From Bordetella bronchialis (GTDB lineage: Bacteria; Pseudomonadota; Gammaproteobacteria; Burkholderiales; Burkholderiaceae_B): 64,000 bases of DNA. Below, one piece after another: positions 15,722 to 24,580 of this stretch. The DNA is taken from NCBI RefSeq assembly GCF_001676705.1, contig NZ_CP016170.1:248001-312000 (forward strand). The letters are read 5' to 3'. Numbering within the stretch: the stretch's first letter is position 1; the number at the start of each line of letters is the position of its first letter. The notes under the pieces were generated by a model. That model had not been told where the DNA came from. It searched no databases and saw only the letters and a program-made list of their open reading frames with translations. A program made the position numbers and the translations under genes.

Positions 15722-16666
15722 TCAACGGCGAGCGTCACGCAAGAGGTCCCGTGGCGGACGCCCCAGCGTGCGCAGAAACGCCCGCCGCATGCGTTCCTCG
15801 TCGCCGAAGCCGGTCAGGGTGGCGACGCGCGCGATGGAGCTTTCGCCTTCGTCGATCAGGGCGCGCGCGGCTTCCAGGCGCAGCTTTTCCACGGCCTTGG
15901 CCGGTGACATGCCGGTCTGTGCCTGGAAGGCCCGGCTGAAGTGGCGCGGGCTCCAGTGGACCTGTTCTGCCAGTTGCTCGACGCTGAGCGGCTCGCGCAG
16001 GTTCTCGCGCGCGTAGTTCAGTGCCGCGCGGATGCGGTCGGAATCCGGTTCCAGCTCGGCCAGCGTGGAGAACTGCGACTGCCCGCCCGTGCGGCGGTAA
16101 TGGATCACCATCTTGCGGGACACGGTGCGGGCAAGCTCGGGGCCGTGGTCCTCGGCCAGCAGTCCCAGCGCCAAGTCTATGCAGGCCGTCATGCCGGCCG
16201 AAGTCCAGTATGTGCCATCGTTGACGAAGATCTTGTCTTCGTCCAGGCGGATCGCGGGATGCCGGCGTTGAAGTTCGTGCGCCAGGGCCCAATGCGTGGT
16301 CACGCGCCGCCCATCCAGCAAGCCGGTTTCCGCAAGCAGGAAGGCGCCGGTGCAAATGCTGGCCACCCGGCGCGCGCGGGGTGCCGTGCGCCGGAGCGCG
16401 GCGACCAGCGCCGGCGTGCTGGCGGGGATTTCGACCGCGCCGCCGATCATCAGCGTGTCGTATTGCCGCCGTCCGAGGGCTCGCGTCTGCACGCCCACGC
16501 CTGAAGACGAGGCGACCAGGCCGCCCTCCTCGGACACGACGTCCATCGCGTACCAGGGCGCCTTGCCTTGCGTCAGCTCCAGGTTGGCCAGTTCGAATAC
16601 GGTCAGGGCGGCCAGGTCCAGTATCTGAAAGCCGGGGAATACGACGAGGGCGATGCGCGCAGCCAT
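15722..16666 (-). CDS. GlxA-family AraC-type transcriptional regulator
   Basis: A 314-aa regulator with an N-terminal DJ-1/PfpI-like domain (LVVFPGFQILDLAALTVFE; VASICTGAFLLAETGLLDGRRVTTHW, where Cys sits at the nucleophile elbow) and a C-terminal AraC double helix-turn-helix (residues about 215-310, NLREPLSVEQLAEQVHWSPRHFSRAF and SIARVATLTGFGDEERMRRAF). Length is normal for the GlxA family. It is divergent from an SDR gene across a 251-bp gap, which makes the SDR its likeliest target. The ligand is unknown. Confidence 0.9.
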   Translation of the reverse strand: MAARIALVVFPGFQILDLAALTVFELANLELTQGKAPWYAMDVVSEEGGLVASSSGVGVQTRALGRRQYDTLMIGGAVEIPASTPALVAALRRTAPRARRVASICTGAFLLAETGLLDGRRVTTHWALAHELQRRHPAIRLDEDKIFVNDGTYWTSAGMTACIDLALGLLAEDHGPELARTVSRKMVIHYRRTGGQSQFSTLAELEPDSDRIRAALNYARENLREPLSVEQLAEQVHWSPRHFSRAFQAQTGMSPAKAVEKLRLEAARALIDEGESSIARVATLTGFGDEERMRRAFLRTLGRPPRDLLRDARR

Positions 16667-16917
16667 GATGCCTTGCGTCCAAGCGGAATCGAGATCCGGA
16701 TTTTACGCGCGCACCCCGCATATCGGTCCGGGGTCTTCGCCGGATTCCGGCGACTTCGTCAGCGTGGGGAATGACTTCCACGAAGGTGGCCGGAGGCGTC
16801 CGGCATGCGTCCGGCGTTGATAGACCGGATGTCCGAAAAAGTTGGTTTTATGTCATTTGAGACTTTGGTTCGACGTCCCACAATGCACCCATCGAAACTC
16901 GCATCGGGACCGAGATC

Positions 16918-17736
16918 ATGACCACATCGACTTCACGGGGCACCGCCCTGATTACCGGCGCCTCGTCCGGCATCGGCGCCATCTATGCGGATCGCCTGGC
17001 GCGCCGCGGGCACGACCTGATCCTGGTCGCCCGCAATGAGGAACGGCTGCGCCAGCTGGCGGCGCGCATCGAGAAGGAACACGGACGCAAGGTCCGGGTG
17101 GTGGCTGCCGACCTGGGCGACGGGGGCGGACTGCGGCGCGTCGAGGCCATTCTGCGCGATGACGCCGGGATCGACGTGCTGGTGAACAATGCCGGCTTCG
17201 GGCTGGTCGCGCCTTTCCTGCAGGTGGACATCGACCGCATGCAAGCCATGATCGACCTTAACGTCACTGCCCTGACCCGCCTGGCGCACGCCGCGGTGGC
17301 GGCCTTTGTGGCGCGTGGCAAGGGGACGCTGGTCAATATCTCGTCCATCGTCGCCATCGGCACGGAGGTTTTGAACGGCGTCTACAGCGGCAGCAAGGCC
17401 TATGTCTTGGCGCTGACCCAGGCGCTGCACAACGAAGTGGCGGGCAAGGGCGTGCGCGTGCAGGCCGTGCTGCCCGGCCCGACGGCCACCGAGTTCTGGG
17501 GCGTGGCGGGGATGGACCATGCCCAGCTGCCCGAAGGCTGGGTAATGAGCGCCGAAGATATGGTGGACGCCTCGCTGGCCGGCCTGGACCAGGGCGAGGT
17601 CGTCACCATCCCGCCCTTGCAGGATGGCGAGGCGTGGCTGCGTTTCGATGCCCAACGGCGCGAGCTGTCGCAGCAGCTGGCGGCGAGCAAGCCCGGGCCG
17701 CGATATGGGGTGGGCGGGGCATCTGGCAGGAATTGA
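16918..17736 (+). CDS. short-chain dehydrogenase/reductase
   Basis: A 272-aa classical SDR with complete motifs: TGASSGIG near residues 14-21, NNAGFG, a catalytic Ser in NISSIV and YSGSKAYV with Tyr and Lys. The type is close to the YqjQ/DltE-like cytoplasmic oxidoreductases; the substrate cannot be assigned. It is divergent from the GlxA-type regulator at 15722-16666, which probably controls it, and is followed after 93 bp by an MFS transporter on the same strand. No lipobox or extension, unlike the SDR at 3358. Confidence 0.9.
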   Translation: MTTSTSRGTALITGASSGIGAIYADRLARRGHDLILVARNEERLRQLAARIEKEHGRKVRVVAADLGDGGGLRRVEAILRDDAGIDVLVNNAGFGLVAPFLQVDIDRMQAMIDLNVTALTRLAHAAVAAFVARGKGTLVNISSIVAIGTEVLNGVYSGSKAYVLALTQALHNEVAGKGVRVQAVLPGPTATEFWGVAGMDHAQLPEGWVMSAEDMVDASLAGLDQGEVVTIPPLQDGEAWLRFDAQRRELSQQLAASKPGPRYGVGGASGRN

Positions 17737-17829
17737 AGGTTTGTTGTCGTCCGCGCGCGGACCGGGTCCGATAGGCTGTTTCGTGACGGGCGCCATGCCG
17801 GCGCCCGCGCTAACGGAACGACCTGCACG

Positions 17830-19053
17830 ATGTCCCTTACGGCACCCGACCGCGGGCGCAATGCCCGCGTCCTGGCGCTTTGCCAGGGCCTGTATACCTG
17901 CGCGATCTCCATCGACCTGACATTGACCGGCCTGACCGGCTACCAGCTGGCGCCAGACAAGGCGCTGGCGACGCTGCCCTTCGCGCTGATCACGGTGGCC
18001 GGCGCGCTGACGACGTGGTTCGCGTCATTCCTGTTGCAGGGCTGGGGAAGGCGCGCTGCCTTCGTGCTGGGCGCGCTGGTCGGGGCGGCCGGCGGGCTGG
18101 TGTCCGTCTGGGCCGTGTTCCATGCCGATTTCTGGGTGTTCTGCTGCGGCACGGCGGCGGTGGGCGTGTTCCAGGCCTTCGCGCAATACTACCGGCTGGC
18201 CGCGGCGGATGCCGTGGGCGATGCCGACAAGAGCCGAGCGATCTCGCTGGTGCTGGCGGGCGGCGTCGTGGCGGCGATTCTGGGTCCGGCGCTGGCCGCG
18301 TGGGCCAAGGACCTGTTCCCGGCCGTGATGTTCGCGGGCGCCTATTTGATGGTGGCGCTGCTGGGACTGGCGTCCGCCGCCATCCTGCTCGTGGGATACC
18401 GGGAGGGGCCGGCCGACCGCCATGCTGCGGCCCAGGCTCCGGTCTCCGCCGAGCCGGCTCGCCCGCTATGGCGCATCGCGCGCCAGCCGGTGTTCGTTGC
18501 CGCGGTGGCCAACAATGTGGTGGGCTCGGTATCCATGATGGCGGTGATGACCGCGGCGCCGCTGGCCGCCGTGGCGTGTTCGCACACCATGGACCAGGGC
18601 GCCACCATTATCCAGTGGCATCTGGTCGGCATGTACGCGCCGTCGTTCTTCGCGGCCGCGCTGATCGCTCGCTTCGGCCTGGCGAACGTGCTCTATGCAG
18701 GCATGGCGCTCAACGTCGTGAGCGCATTGGCGGCCATGGCGTCGACCAGCCTGGCGGGTTTTCATGTTTCTCTTTTCTCGCTGGGCGTGGGCTGGAATTT
18801 CATGTTCGTCGGCGGCACGACGCTGCTGGCGCGCTCCTATCGTCCCGGCGAACGGGCCGCCACGCAGGGTTGCGCCGAGTTGCTGCGCTATGTCGCCACG
18901 GCCTGCGCCACGCTGGCGGCGGGCCCCGCGCTGGAGCGGTTCGGGTGGTTCGCCCTGAATGCCGCTATGCTGCCCGTCATCGCGCTCGCGGCCGCGATGA
19001 CGCTATGGTGGCATCTGGCGGCCCGGCGGGCGCCGGCGGCTGCCGTCGCGTAA
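17830..19053 (+). CDS. MFS transporter
   Basis: A 407-aa membrane protein with about 12 hydrophobic segments arranged 6+6 around a hydrophilic loop near residues 195-220. Weak MFS loop signatures are present; it resembles YhjX/drug-exporter-like members rather than MHS symporters. The segment GATIIQWHLVGMYAPSF begins the second half, and GWNFMFVGGTTLLARSYRPGERAATQG is typical of this MFS subgroup. It lies between an SDR and a second GlxA-type regulator on the same strand. Export of a compound sensed by the regulators is possible but not shown. Confidence 0.85.
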   Translation: MSLTAPDRGRNARVLALCQGLYTCAISIDLTLTGLTGYQLAPDKALATLPFALITVAGALTTWFASFLLQGWGRRAAFVLGALVGAAGGLVSVWAVFHADFWVFCCGTAAVGVFQAFAQYYRLAAADAVGDADKSRAISLVLAGGVVAAILGPALAAWAKDLFPAVMFAGAYLMVALLGLASAAILLVGYREGPADRHAAAQAPVSAEPARPLWRIARQPVFVAAVANNVVGSVSMMAVMTAAPLAAVACSHTMDQGATIIQWHLVGMYAPSFFAAALIARFGLANVLYAGMALNVVSALAAMASTSLAGFHVSLFSLGVGWNFMFVGGTTLLARSYRPGERAATQGCAELLRYVATACATLAAGPALERFGWFALNAAMLPVIALAAAMTLWWHLAARRAPAAAVA

Positions 19054-19257
19054 GCGGCGCGGACACTTGGGGTTTCAGTGCGCAGATGGGGGTGTGCCAA
19101 TGAATTCGGGCTGGCGATAAGTGGTAAACGGATGAGGCGCTTGCCGGGACCTGCCGGGGCTGTGCGCGGCGCGCCGTCGACGGTCCGCGGCGGCGGGTCG
19201 ATGCCGGATGGAGATGTTGAAACAAGGGATGGCCCCTGGGACAGCGGAGATCGGACG

Positions 19258-20427
19258 ATGGGCGATGGGCGAAACGCAGGCGAGGCATGGCAGCCGGAAC
19301 GGCCGCAGGGCCGACGCCTTGTCGTGATGCTGAGCTATCCCGGCGTCAATCTGCTGGACGTCAGCGGTCCGGTGCAGGCCTTCGAGACTGCCAACCGCCA
19401 GGCCATGGCGGCCGCTGGCTGCGCCATGGCGTCCGGCGCGCGAACCACACGGTCCCCGGAGCGGACCGCACCGTCCGGCGACTGCGCGACGCCGCCCTAC
19501 GAGATTCTGGTTGCCTCTGAAACGGGCGGTCCGGTGCTCACGGGCGCGGGGGTGGCCATCGCGACGGTGCCCGTGGCGACGCTGGATGCCCTCGCCATCG
19601 ATACGCTGATCGCCCCTGGCGGCAGCCCGGAAGGCCAGTTGACGGTCCAGCCGGGCCTGACGCAATGGATCGCCGCGCATGCCGCGCGTGCGCGGCGGGT
19701 GTGCTCGGTCTGCACCGGCACCTTCCTGCTGGCGGGCGCCGGCCTGCTGGAGGGCCTGCGCGTGACCACGCATTGGCGCTGGGCCCAGCGCCTGCAGGCC
19801 ATGTATCCGGGCGTGTGCGTGGATGCGGAACCGATCTTCATCCAGCAGGGCAGGATATGGACCTCCGCCGGCGTGACGGCCGGCATCGATCTGGCGCTGG
19901 CCCTGGTCGAGGATGACCTGGGCCATCGCATCTCGCTGGCGGCCGCCCGGGACATGGTGATGTTCGTGAAGCGGCCCGGCGGGCAGTCGCAGTTCAGCGT
20001 GCCCTTGCTGGCGCAGCAGGGCAATGGGCAGGGACTGTTCGCCGAGCTGCACGCCTGGATGGCGGCGCATTTGCACGAGGAACTGCGTGTCGAAAGGCTG
20101 GCCGAACGGGCCGGGATGGCGCCGCGTACGTTCGCGCGTGCCTACGCGGCCGCGGTGGGGCGCACGCCCGCCAAGACCGTGGAGTGCATGCGCTTCGAGG
20201 CCGCCTGCCGGGCCCTGGAAACCAGCCAGGCGCCGCTCAAGCGCATCGCGGTGGACACCGGCCATGGCACGGAGCAGAACCTGCGCCGCGTGTTTCTCCG
20301 GCGGCTCCGTATCACGCCACAGCAATACCGGGCACGCTTCGCGCCCACCCATGCAATGCGGCGCGGCGCCGGGCAGGTTCCGGAGCGCGCGCATCCGCCC
20401 TTGCCGGACCGGCGGCTGACGGCATGA
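19258..20427 (+). CDS. GlxA-family AraC-type transcriptional regulator (second)
   Basis: A 389-aa regulator: DJ-1/PfpI-like domain (VVMLSYPGVNLLDVSGPVQAF; VCSVCTGTFLLAGAGLLEGLRVTTHW) and an AraC HTH at the C-terminus (LRVERLAERAGMAPRTFARAY; KRIAVDTGHGTEQNLRRVF). A short Ala/Ser/Pro-rich insertion of about 30 residues interrupts the first domain after residue 50. The start at 19258 is chosen because GGAG lies 9 bases upstream; the frame is open to 19078 but those residues look non-coding. With the regulator at 15722 it brackets the SDR and MFS genes; the two are paralogues, not duplicates. Confidence 0.85.
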   Translation: MGDGRNAGEAWQPERPQGRRLVVMLSYPGVNLLDVSGPVQAFETANRQAMAAAGCAMASGARTTRSPERTAPSGDCATPPYEILVASETGGPVLTGAGVAIATVPVATLDALAIDTLIAPGGSPEGQLTVQPGLTQWIAAHAARARRVCSVCTGTFLLAGAGLLEGLRVTTHWRWAQRLQAMYPGVCVDAEPIFIQQGRIWTSAGVTAGIDLALALVEDDLGHRISLAAARDMVMFVKRPGGQSQFSVPLLAQQGNGQGLFAELHAWMAAHLHEELRVERLAERAGMAPRTFARAYAAAVGRTPAKTVECMRFEAACRALETSQAPLKRIAVDTGHGTEQNLRRVFLRRLRITPQQYRARFAPTHAMRRGAGQVPERAHPPLPDRRLTA

Positions 20428-20549
20428 CAGGCCACGGCGCCTCGGGGCATAACGGTATGCCTCGAACGCATAAGGCATCGTGCTAAATTTGCCGGCCGCC
20501 CGCGCCCCATCCCCCTTTTGTCACCTCGGCGCCGGCCTGGAGAAGCAGC

Positions 20550-21701
20550 GTGTCGAGCTGGCTGAAGCATGCCTTGAGCGCGTTCGCGCCCGCACCCGTC
20601 GGGGCGAGCGTACGCGACAGATTCCATGGCGCCCTGGGCGCCTTGCTGGGTCTGCTATGCACCGAGTGGATCGCCCGCCATGTCCTGGGCGAGGCCAATC
20701 CCTGGTTCATCGCGCCCATGGGGGCATCGGCGGTGCTGGCCTTTGCCGCGCCGGCCAGCCCCCTGGCCCAGCCCTGGCCCCTGATGGCCGGCAACGTCAG
20801 CGCCGCGCTGGTAGGGGTTTTCTTTGCCCAGCTGATCCCGGAGCCGGGCCTGGCCGCCGCCTGCGCCGCGGCCGCCGCGATCGCCGTGATGTTCTCGCTG
20901 CGCTGCCTGCATCCGCCCAGCGGCGCCGTGGCCCTGACCGCCGTGCTGGGCGGCCCGTCCATCGCGCAGCTTGGCTATGGCTATGCCCTCTATCCCGTTG
21001 CCCTGAATTCCGCCGTCTTGCTGGGCATCGCGGTGGCCTTCAATGGCGTGTTCAAGCGCAACTATCCACGCCGCCACGTCGATGCGGCGCCGGGCGTCGC
21101 CGACGGCGTGGGTGCTGCGCGGCTGGGCTTCACCAGCGCCGACCTGGACGAAGCGCTGCGCAGTCACGATCAATTGCTGGACATCAGCAAGGACGACCTG
21201 GCCGACATCGTGCTGGAAGCGGAACGTCGCGCCAGCCTGCGGCGCTTTGGCGGCCTGGACTGCGGGCAGGTCATGGCGAACGACCCGCTGGCGGTCCGCG
21301 ACGACGAGCCCCTGGACCAGGCGATACGCCTGCTGGACCGCCTTCGCCTGGCCGCGTTGCCGGTGGTGGACGCGCAGGGGCGCCTGCTGGGGCTGCTATC
21401 GCACGGGGATGCCATGGCCCGCAAGCTGCGGCCGGAACTCGCGCCGCAGCCCGGGGTCGCCGCGCCTGCCCTGATGGTGCGCGACTGCATGCGCTCGGAA
21501 ATCGCCTTTGCCACGCCCGCCATGGCCGCCATCGAACTGGCCCGGCCCATGGCCTCCGGCATCGCCTGCATTCCGGTGGTGGACGACGCGCGGGTGCTGG
21601 TGGGCGCCATCTACCCGGCGCATCTTATCGATGCCCTGTACCAGTTGACGCTGGCGGCGGCCGAACCGGCCGACAGGCCCGTGCTGGGTGTGGCCGCTTG
21701 A
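20550..21701 (+). CDS. HPP family membrane protein with CBS domain pair
   Basis: A 383-aa protein that starts with GTG (GGAG 8 bases upstream). The N-terminal about 165 residues hold four to five membrane helices and the diagnostic LHPPSGA motif of HPP proteins, with MGASAVLAFA before it. The C-terminal half is a pair of CBS domains (about residues 235-290 and 305-365; VMANDPLAVRDDEPLDQAIRLLDR and CMRSEIAFATPAMAAIELARPM). HPP proteins have been linked to nitrite transport in plastids and cyanobacteria; bacterial HPP-CBS fusions are uncharacterised, with the CBS pair probably sensing adenylate nucleotides. It is alone on its strand, converging with the VOC gene. Confidence 0.85.
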   Translation: MSSWLKHALSAFAPAPVGASVRDRFHGALGALLGLLCTEWIARHVLGEANPWFIAPMGASAVLAFAAPASPLAQPWPLMAGNVSAALVGVFFAQLIPEPGLAAACAAAAAIAVMFSLRCLHPPSGAVALTAVLGGPSIAQLGYGYALYPVALNSAVLLGIAVAFNGVFKRNYPRRHVDAAPGVADGVGAARLGFTSADLDEALRSHDQLLDISKDDLADIVLEAERRASLRRFGGLDCGQVMANDPLAVRDDEPLDQAIRLLDRLRLAALPVVDAQGRLLGLLSHGDAMARKLRPELAPQPGVAAPALMVRDCMRSEIAFATPAMAAIELARPMASGIACIPVVDDARVLVGAIYPAHLIDALYQLTLAAAEPADRPVLGVAA

Positions 21702-21723
21702 GAGCGGCGCCGCCCGAACGTTC

Positions 21724-22155
21724 CTAGCTCAGCACTTCTCCGTGCACGCCGGCGGCGAGCGTTTCGCTTTCCCAGCGCTTGCGCGGCACGACTTCCGCCA
21801 CGGGGCCGCCGGGTGACCGGAACTTGACCGGCAGGTGCCCCGGTTCGGTCAGGATCTCGCCGCCGTTCTCGTTGATGGCCTTGATGAAGGCATCCAGATC
21901 GTCCACTTCCATGCCGATGTGATGAATGCAGGGCGCCGGGCCGGCGAAATCCGCTTCGTCCGCGTCGGCGGATTCGTAGTGGATCAGCGTCAGGTCCATG
22001 TAGCCGTCGGTCATGTGGCGGGAGATATGGTCGCCGCGCTTGCCCTTGCGGCGCACCGTATTCACATGCTTGTAGCCGAAGACGTTCTCGTAGAACGCGC
22101 TTTCCCTGTCCAGATCCTCGACCCGGAAGGCGATGTGTTTGATGGGATTTGGCAT
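21724..22155 (-). CDS. VOC family protein (glyoxalase-like)
   Basis: A 143-aa vicinal-oxygen-chelate protein. KHIAFRVEDLDRESAFYENVFGY and CIHHIGMEVDDLDAFIKAINENGG are the paired beta-alpha-beta-beta-beta half-motifs; His residues near 8 and 79 and a Glu in the last strand could bind a metal. It is more like lactoylglutathione-lyase/methylmalonyl-CoA-epimerase members than the PhnB-like protein at 6873. AAGGAGG precedes the start. It is divergent from a GntR regulator with a perfect palindrome in the gap, so it is probably that regulator's target. Confidence 0.85.
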   Translation of the reverse strand: MPNPIKHIAFRVEDLDRESAFYENVFGYKHVNTVRRKGKRGDHISRHMTDGYMDLTLIHYESADADEADFAGPAPCIHHIGMEVDDLDAFIKAINENGGEILTEPGHLPVKFRSPGGPVAEVVPRKRWESETLAAGVHGEVLS

Positions 22156-22231
22156 TTCCAGTCCTCCTTGGGGCGCATGCCGGCCGGCATGGCCAGCGGC
22201 GAGTGTAGGCCCGAGCCCAGCGCGTCGTCAA

Positions 22232-22253
22232 TCGAATCATTCGAATGATTCGA
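22232..22253. promoter_or_regulatory. perfect 22-bp palindromic operator
   Basis: An exact palindrome (core ATCATTCGAATGAT) in the 142-bp gap between the divergent VOC and GntR genes. A TACAAT hexamer (22259-22264) beginning 5 bp beyond it could be the -10 of the gntR promoter, so a bound repressor would block transcription. GntR proteins bind such dyads as dimers. Confidence 0.7.
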
Positions 22254-22297
22254 ATTGATACAATGGCATGCCTTGCCTCCCCATTCCATCCGCCCCG

Positions 22298-23038
22298 ATG
22301 CCAGCCAGCGCGTCTTCCTTCGAACAACCGCTTTACGAAATCGTCCGCGCCGGCATCGTCGAACGCCTGCGCACGGGCGTCTGGGCGGCGGGCGATCGCC
22401 TGCCGCCGGAACCGGAGCTGGCCCGGCTGTTCGGCGTGGGCATAGGGACCATCCGCCGCGCGGTGGAATCGCTGGTGGCCGAACGGCTGCTGACGCGGCG
22501 CGCCGGCCGTGGGACCGAGGTGGCGCGCTTCACCGACGATCACGCCTTCGATCTGTATTTCAACTATGTCGATCCCGCCGGAACGGCGGTCAAGGTCACG
22601 GCGGAATTGCTGTCCTTCGCCAAGGAGCGGGCGACCGCCCGCTTCGCCGCCCTGTTCGGCATGGAGCGGGGCGGCTCCGTCGCGCGCGTGGAAAACCTGC
22701 GCAAGATGGACGGGCGGCCGGTGATGCTGGACCGCCTGTGGATTCCGATGAGCGTTTTCGCCAACCTGTCGGCGCAGGACTTCGCGGCCCGGCGCGGCTC
22801 CATCTACGGCTTCTACCAGGAACGCTATGGCGTGTCGGTGGTGCGCGTGTCGGAGGACGTCACGGCCGCCGAGGCAGATGCCGGCGTGGCCCAGGCGCTG
22901 GGCCTGAAGCCGGGCGCCGCGGTACTGCAGGTGGAGCGCACGGCATTTACCTTCCAGGACCGTCCCGTGGAATTCCGCCGGCGCTACGTGGACACGCGCC
23001 ATTGCGCATACCGCAACGTGCGCGGCTTGCAGGATTGA
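22298..23038 (+). CDS. GntR-family regulator, UTRA type
   Basis: A 246-aa regulator with an N-terminal winged helix (PLYEIVRAGIVERLRTGVWAAGDRLPPEPELARLFGVGIGTIRRAVESL) and a C-terminal UTRA effector domain ending RPVEFRRRYVDTRHCAYRNVRGL. The usual third-helix Ser/Arg of GntR (VSRxTVR) is changed to VGIGTIR, suggesting a specialised recognition helix. An upstream in-frame ATG at 22268 exists; 22298 is preferred because the putative -10 at 22259-22264 would put the transcript start near 22271. Likely controls the divergent VOC gene and itself through the palindrome at 22232-22253. Confidence 0.85.
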   Translation: MPASASSFEQPLYEIVRAGIVERLRTGVWAAGDRLPPEPELARLFGVGIGTIRRAVESLVAERLLTRRAGRGTEVARFTDDHAFDLYFNYVDPAGTAVKVTAELLSFAKERATARFAALFGMERGGSVARVENLRKMDGRPVMLDRLWIPMSVFANLSAQDFAARRGSIYGFYQERYGVSVVRVSEDVTAAEADAGVAQALGLKPGAAVLQVERTAFTFQDRPVEFRRRYVDTRHCAYRNVRGLQD

Positions 23039-23059
23039 GGCAGGCGCGGTCGCGTCGCC

Positions 23060-23794
23060 TCAGCGCTTGCCGCCTTGGCGCTGGGCCCGCCACGCCTGGT
23101 AGCGCGCCTGGTTGTCCGCGTTGGGCGGATACAGGCCGGGCAATTGGGCGCCGCTTTCCACTTGTTCCATGATCCACGCTTCCTGCTGTTCCTGTTCCAC
23201 GGCGGCGTCCACGACTTCCGCCAGCAGGGCCTGCGGAATCAGGACCGCGCCATCCGCGTCCAGGACGATGACGTCATTGGGAAAGACGGCCACGCCGCCG
23301 CAACTGATCGCCTCCTGCCAGCCGACGAAGGTCAGGCCGGCCACCGACGGCGGCGCGGCCGCGCCGCGGCACCACACCGGCAGCTGTGTGCCCAGCACGC
23401 CCGCGACGTCGCGCACCACGCCGTCGGTCACCAGGGCGGCCACGCCGCGCTTGCGCATGCGGGCGCACAGGATATCGCCGAAGATGCCGGCGTCGGTGAC
23501 GCCCAGTGCGTCGACCACCGCGATGCAATCGGCCGGCATGGCCTCGATGGCGGCGCGGGTCGAGATGGGCGAGGCCCAGGATGCCGGCGTGGCCAGGTCT
23601 TCCCGCGCCGGCACGAAGCGCAGGGTAAAGGCGCGGCCGACGATGCGCGGGCTGTCGGTACGCAGCGGCGCCGCGCCACGGATCCAGACGTTGCGCAGGC
23701 CTTTCTTCAGCAGCACCGTGGTCAGCGTGGCGGTGGTGACTTGCGACAGGGCCTGGACGATGTGGGGATCCAGCGGAAGGGCTTCTGTGGTCAT
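23060..23794 (-). CDS. RraA-like / HMG-aldolase family protein
   Basis: A 244-aa member of the RraA-like family, which includes the RNase E inhibitor RraA and 4-hydroxy-4-methyl-2-oxoglutarate aldolases. VVDALGVTDAGIFGDILCARMRKRGVAALVTDGVVRD corresponds to the G-x-x-G-D-x-x-x-x-x-A and later D-x-x-R-D motif of the aldolases, so the Arg and Asp that bind oxaloacetate/pyruvate and Mg are present. Because true RraA is about 160 aa and this has a 40-residue C-terminal extension, an aldolase or decarboxylase role is likelier than RNase regulation. It converges with the GntR gene. No aromatic meta-pathway genes are nearby. Confidence 0.8.
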   Translation of the reverse strand: MTTEALPLDPHIVQALSQVTTATLTTVLLKKGLRNVWIRGAAPLRTDSPRIVGRAFTLRFVPAREDLATPASWASPISTRAAIEAMPADCIAVVDALGVTDAGIFGDILCARMRKRGVAALVTDGVVRDVAGVLGTQLPVWCRGAAAPPSVAGLTFVGWQEAISCGGVAVFPNDVIVLDADGAVLIPQALLAEVVDAAVEQEQQEAWIMEQVESGAQLPGLYPPNADNQARYQAWRAQRQGGKR

Positions 23795-24026
23795 GTGGGT
23801 TCCCGGATAAGTCAGCGGGCGCCGGCACGGCGCGGGTCCCCACGATAGGCCGCGCTCGCCCCCGCAGGCAAGCCCCGGCCATCGTTTTTGTCGTGCGTGG
23901 CGCGCCGGCTATCGCGTGCTGCAACGCGCCATATCGCGGTGCGCTGTCCTGGCGGCGTTCGCCGTGGGCTGCGTGCGCCGCCCCGGGGCCGTGCCACGAG
24001 GGGGCATCAACCCCGCAGGGGCTGCA

Positions 24027-24347
24027 TCAACCCTTCAGGCAGGTGCTCATGAAAGTCTTGCGCTGATCGCCCTTCAACGCTTTCTTGTTGGCTTCGGCGT
24101 TGCAGTCCTTCATTTTCTGCTGCTGCGGCGTGACCGTCGATGCGGCCTCTTCGCCTTTCAGGCAGGCGCTCATGCCCGACTTGTAGGCGTCACCCGTCTT
24201 GCCCTTGTTGGCGGCGCTGCATTTCGCCATCCGTTCCTGCTGCGGGGTGAGGGGTTTGGACTGGCCGCCGGTCTGGGCCAGGGCGGCGGATGCGCCCAGG
24301 GTCAGGGCCGCGGCGGCGGCGATCAACGTGCGATGTCGAAAAAGCAT
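24027..24347 (-). CDS. PsiF repeat family protein
   Basis: A 106-aa exported protein with signal peptide (MLFRHRTLIAAAAALTLGASAALAQ, shown in two parts: charged MLFRHRT then the Ala/Leu core). The mature part is two copies of the PsiF repeat (LTPQQERMAKCSAANKG...ACLKG and VTPQQQKMKDCNAEANKK...TCLKG), each with two Cys. PsiF is phosphate-starvation-inducible in enterobacteria, and its function is unknown. The start at 24347 is set by GGGAGG 6 bases upstream; the frame beyond it is not signal-like. The gene is isolated; no Pho box was identified. Confidence 0.88.
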   Translation of the reverse strand: MLFRHRTLIAAAAALTLGASAALAQTGGQSKPLTPQQERMAKCSAANKGKTGDAYKSGMSACLKGEEAASTVTPQQQKMKDCNAEANKKALKGDQRKTFMSTCLKG

Positions 24348-24547
24348 GGTGTCCTCCCGATAAGAGGGCTGGCTGCGTGCCGTCTTGCATGCTCGCGCGA
24401 CCGCCTTGCCGCCCCTGCACACGCCGGCGCGCTCCGCCGGTGCCGCGATCATGTTCCAAAGCCGCCACATCCGCAAGGGCCGGCAAGGCTGGGCGCCGGG
24501 CGCGGGAAGTCCCTAGGTTGCCGCGGGGAATGGCGTCCCTCTAGCAT

Positions 24548-24575
24548 TGAAAATTACAAGAACGTGAAATTTTCA
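24548..24575. promoter_or_regulatory. inverted repeat upstream of the XRE-cupin gene
   Basis: TGAAAATT (24548-24555) and AATTTTCA (24568-24575) are exact inverted halves separated by 12 bp, directly before the start codon at 24581. The A/T-rich dyad stands out in GC-rich surroundings and is a plausible autoregulatory operator for the XRE-cupin protein. Confidence 0.55.
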
Positions 24576-24580
24576 TTTCC

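Noticed and set aside
14221..15725. Several 80-210-aa open frames on both strands in island A (Arg/Pro-rich, for example GRPRQASPPPDSR-type sequence)
   Set aside because: The same residues appear mirrored on both strands because of the inverted repeats, no ribosome sites fit, and no family resemblance exists. They are by-products of GC-rich palindromic DNA.
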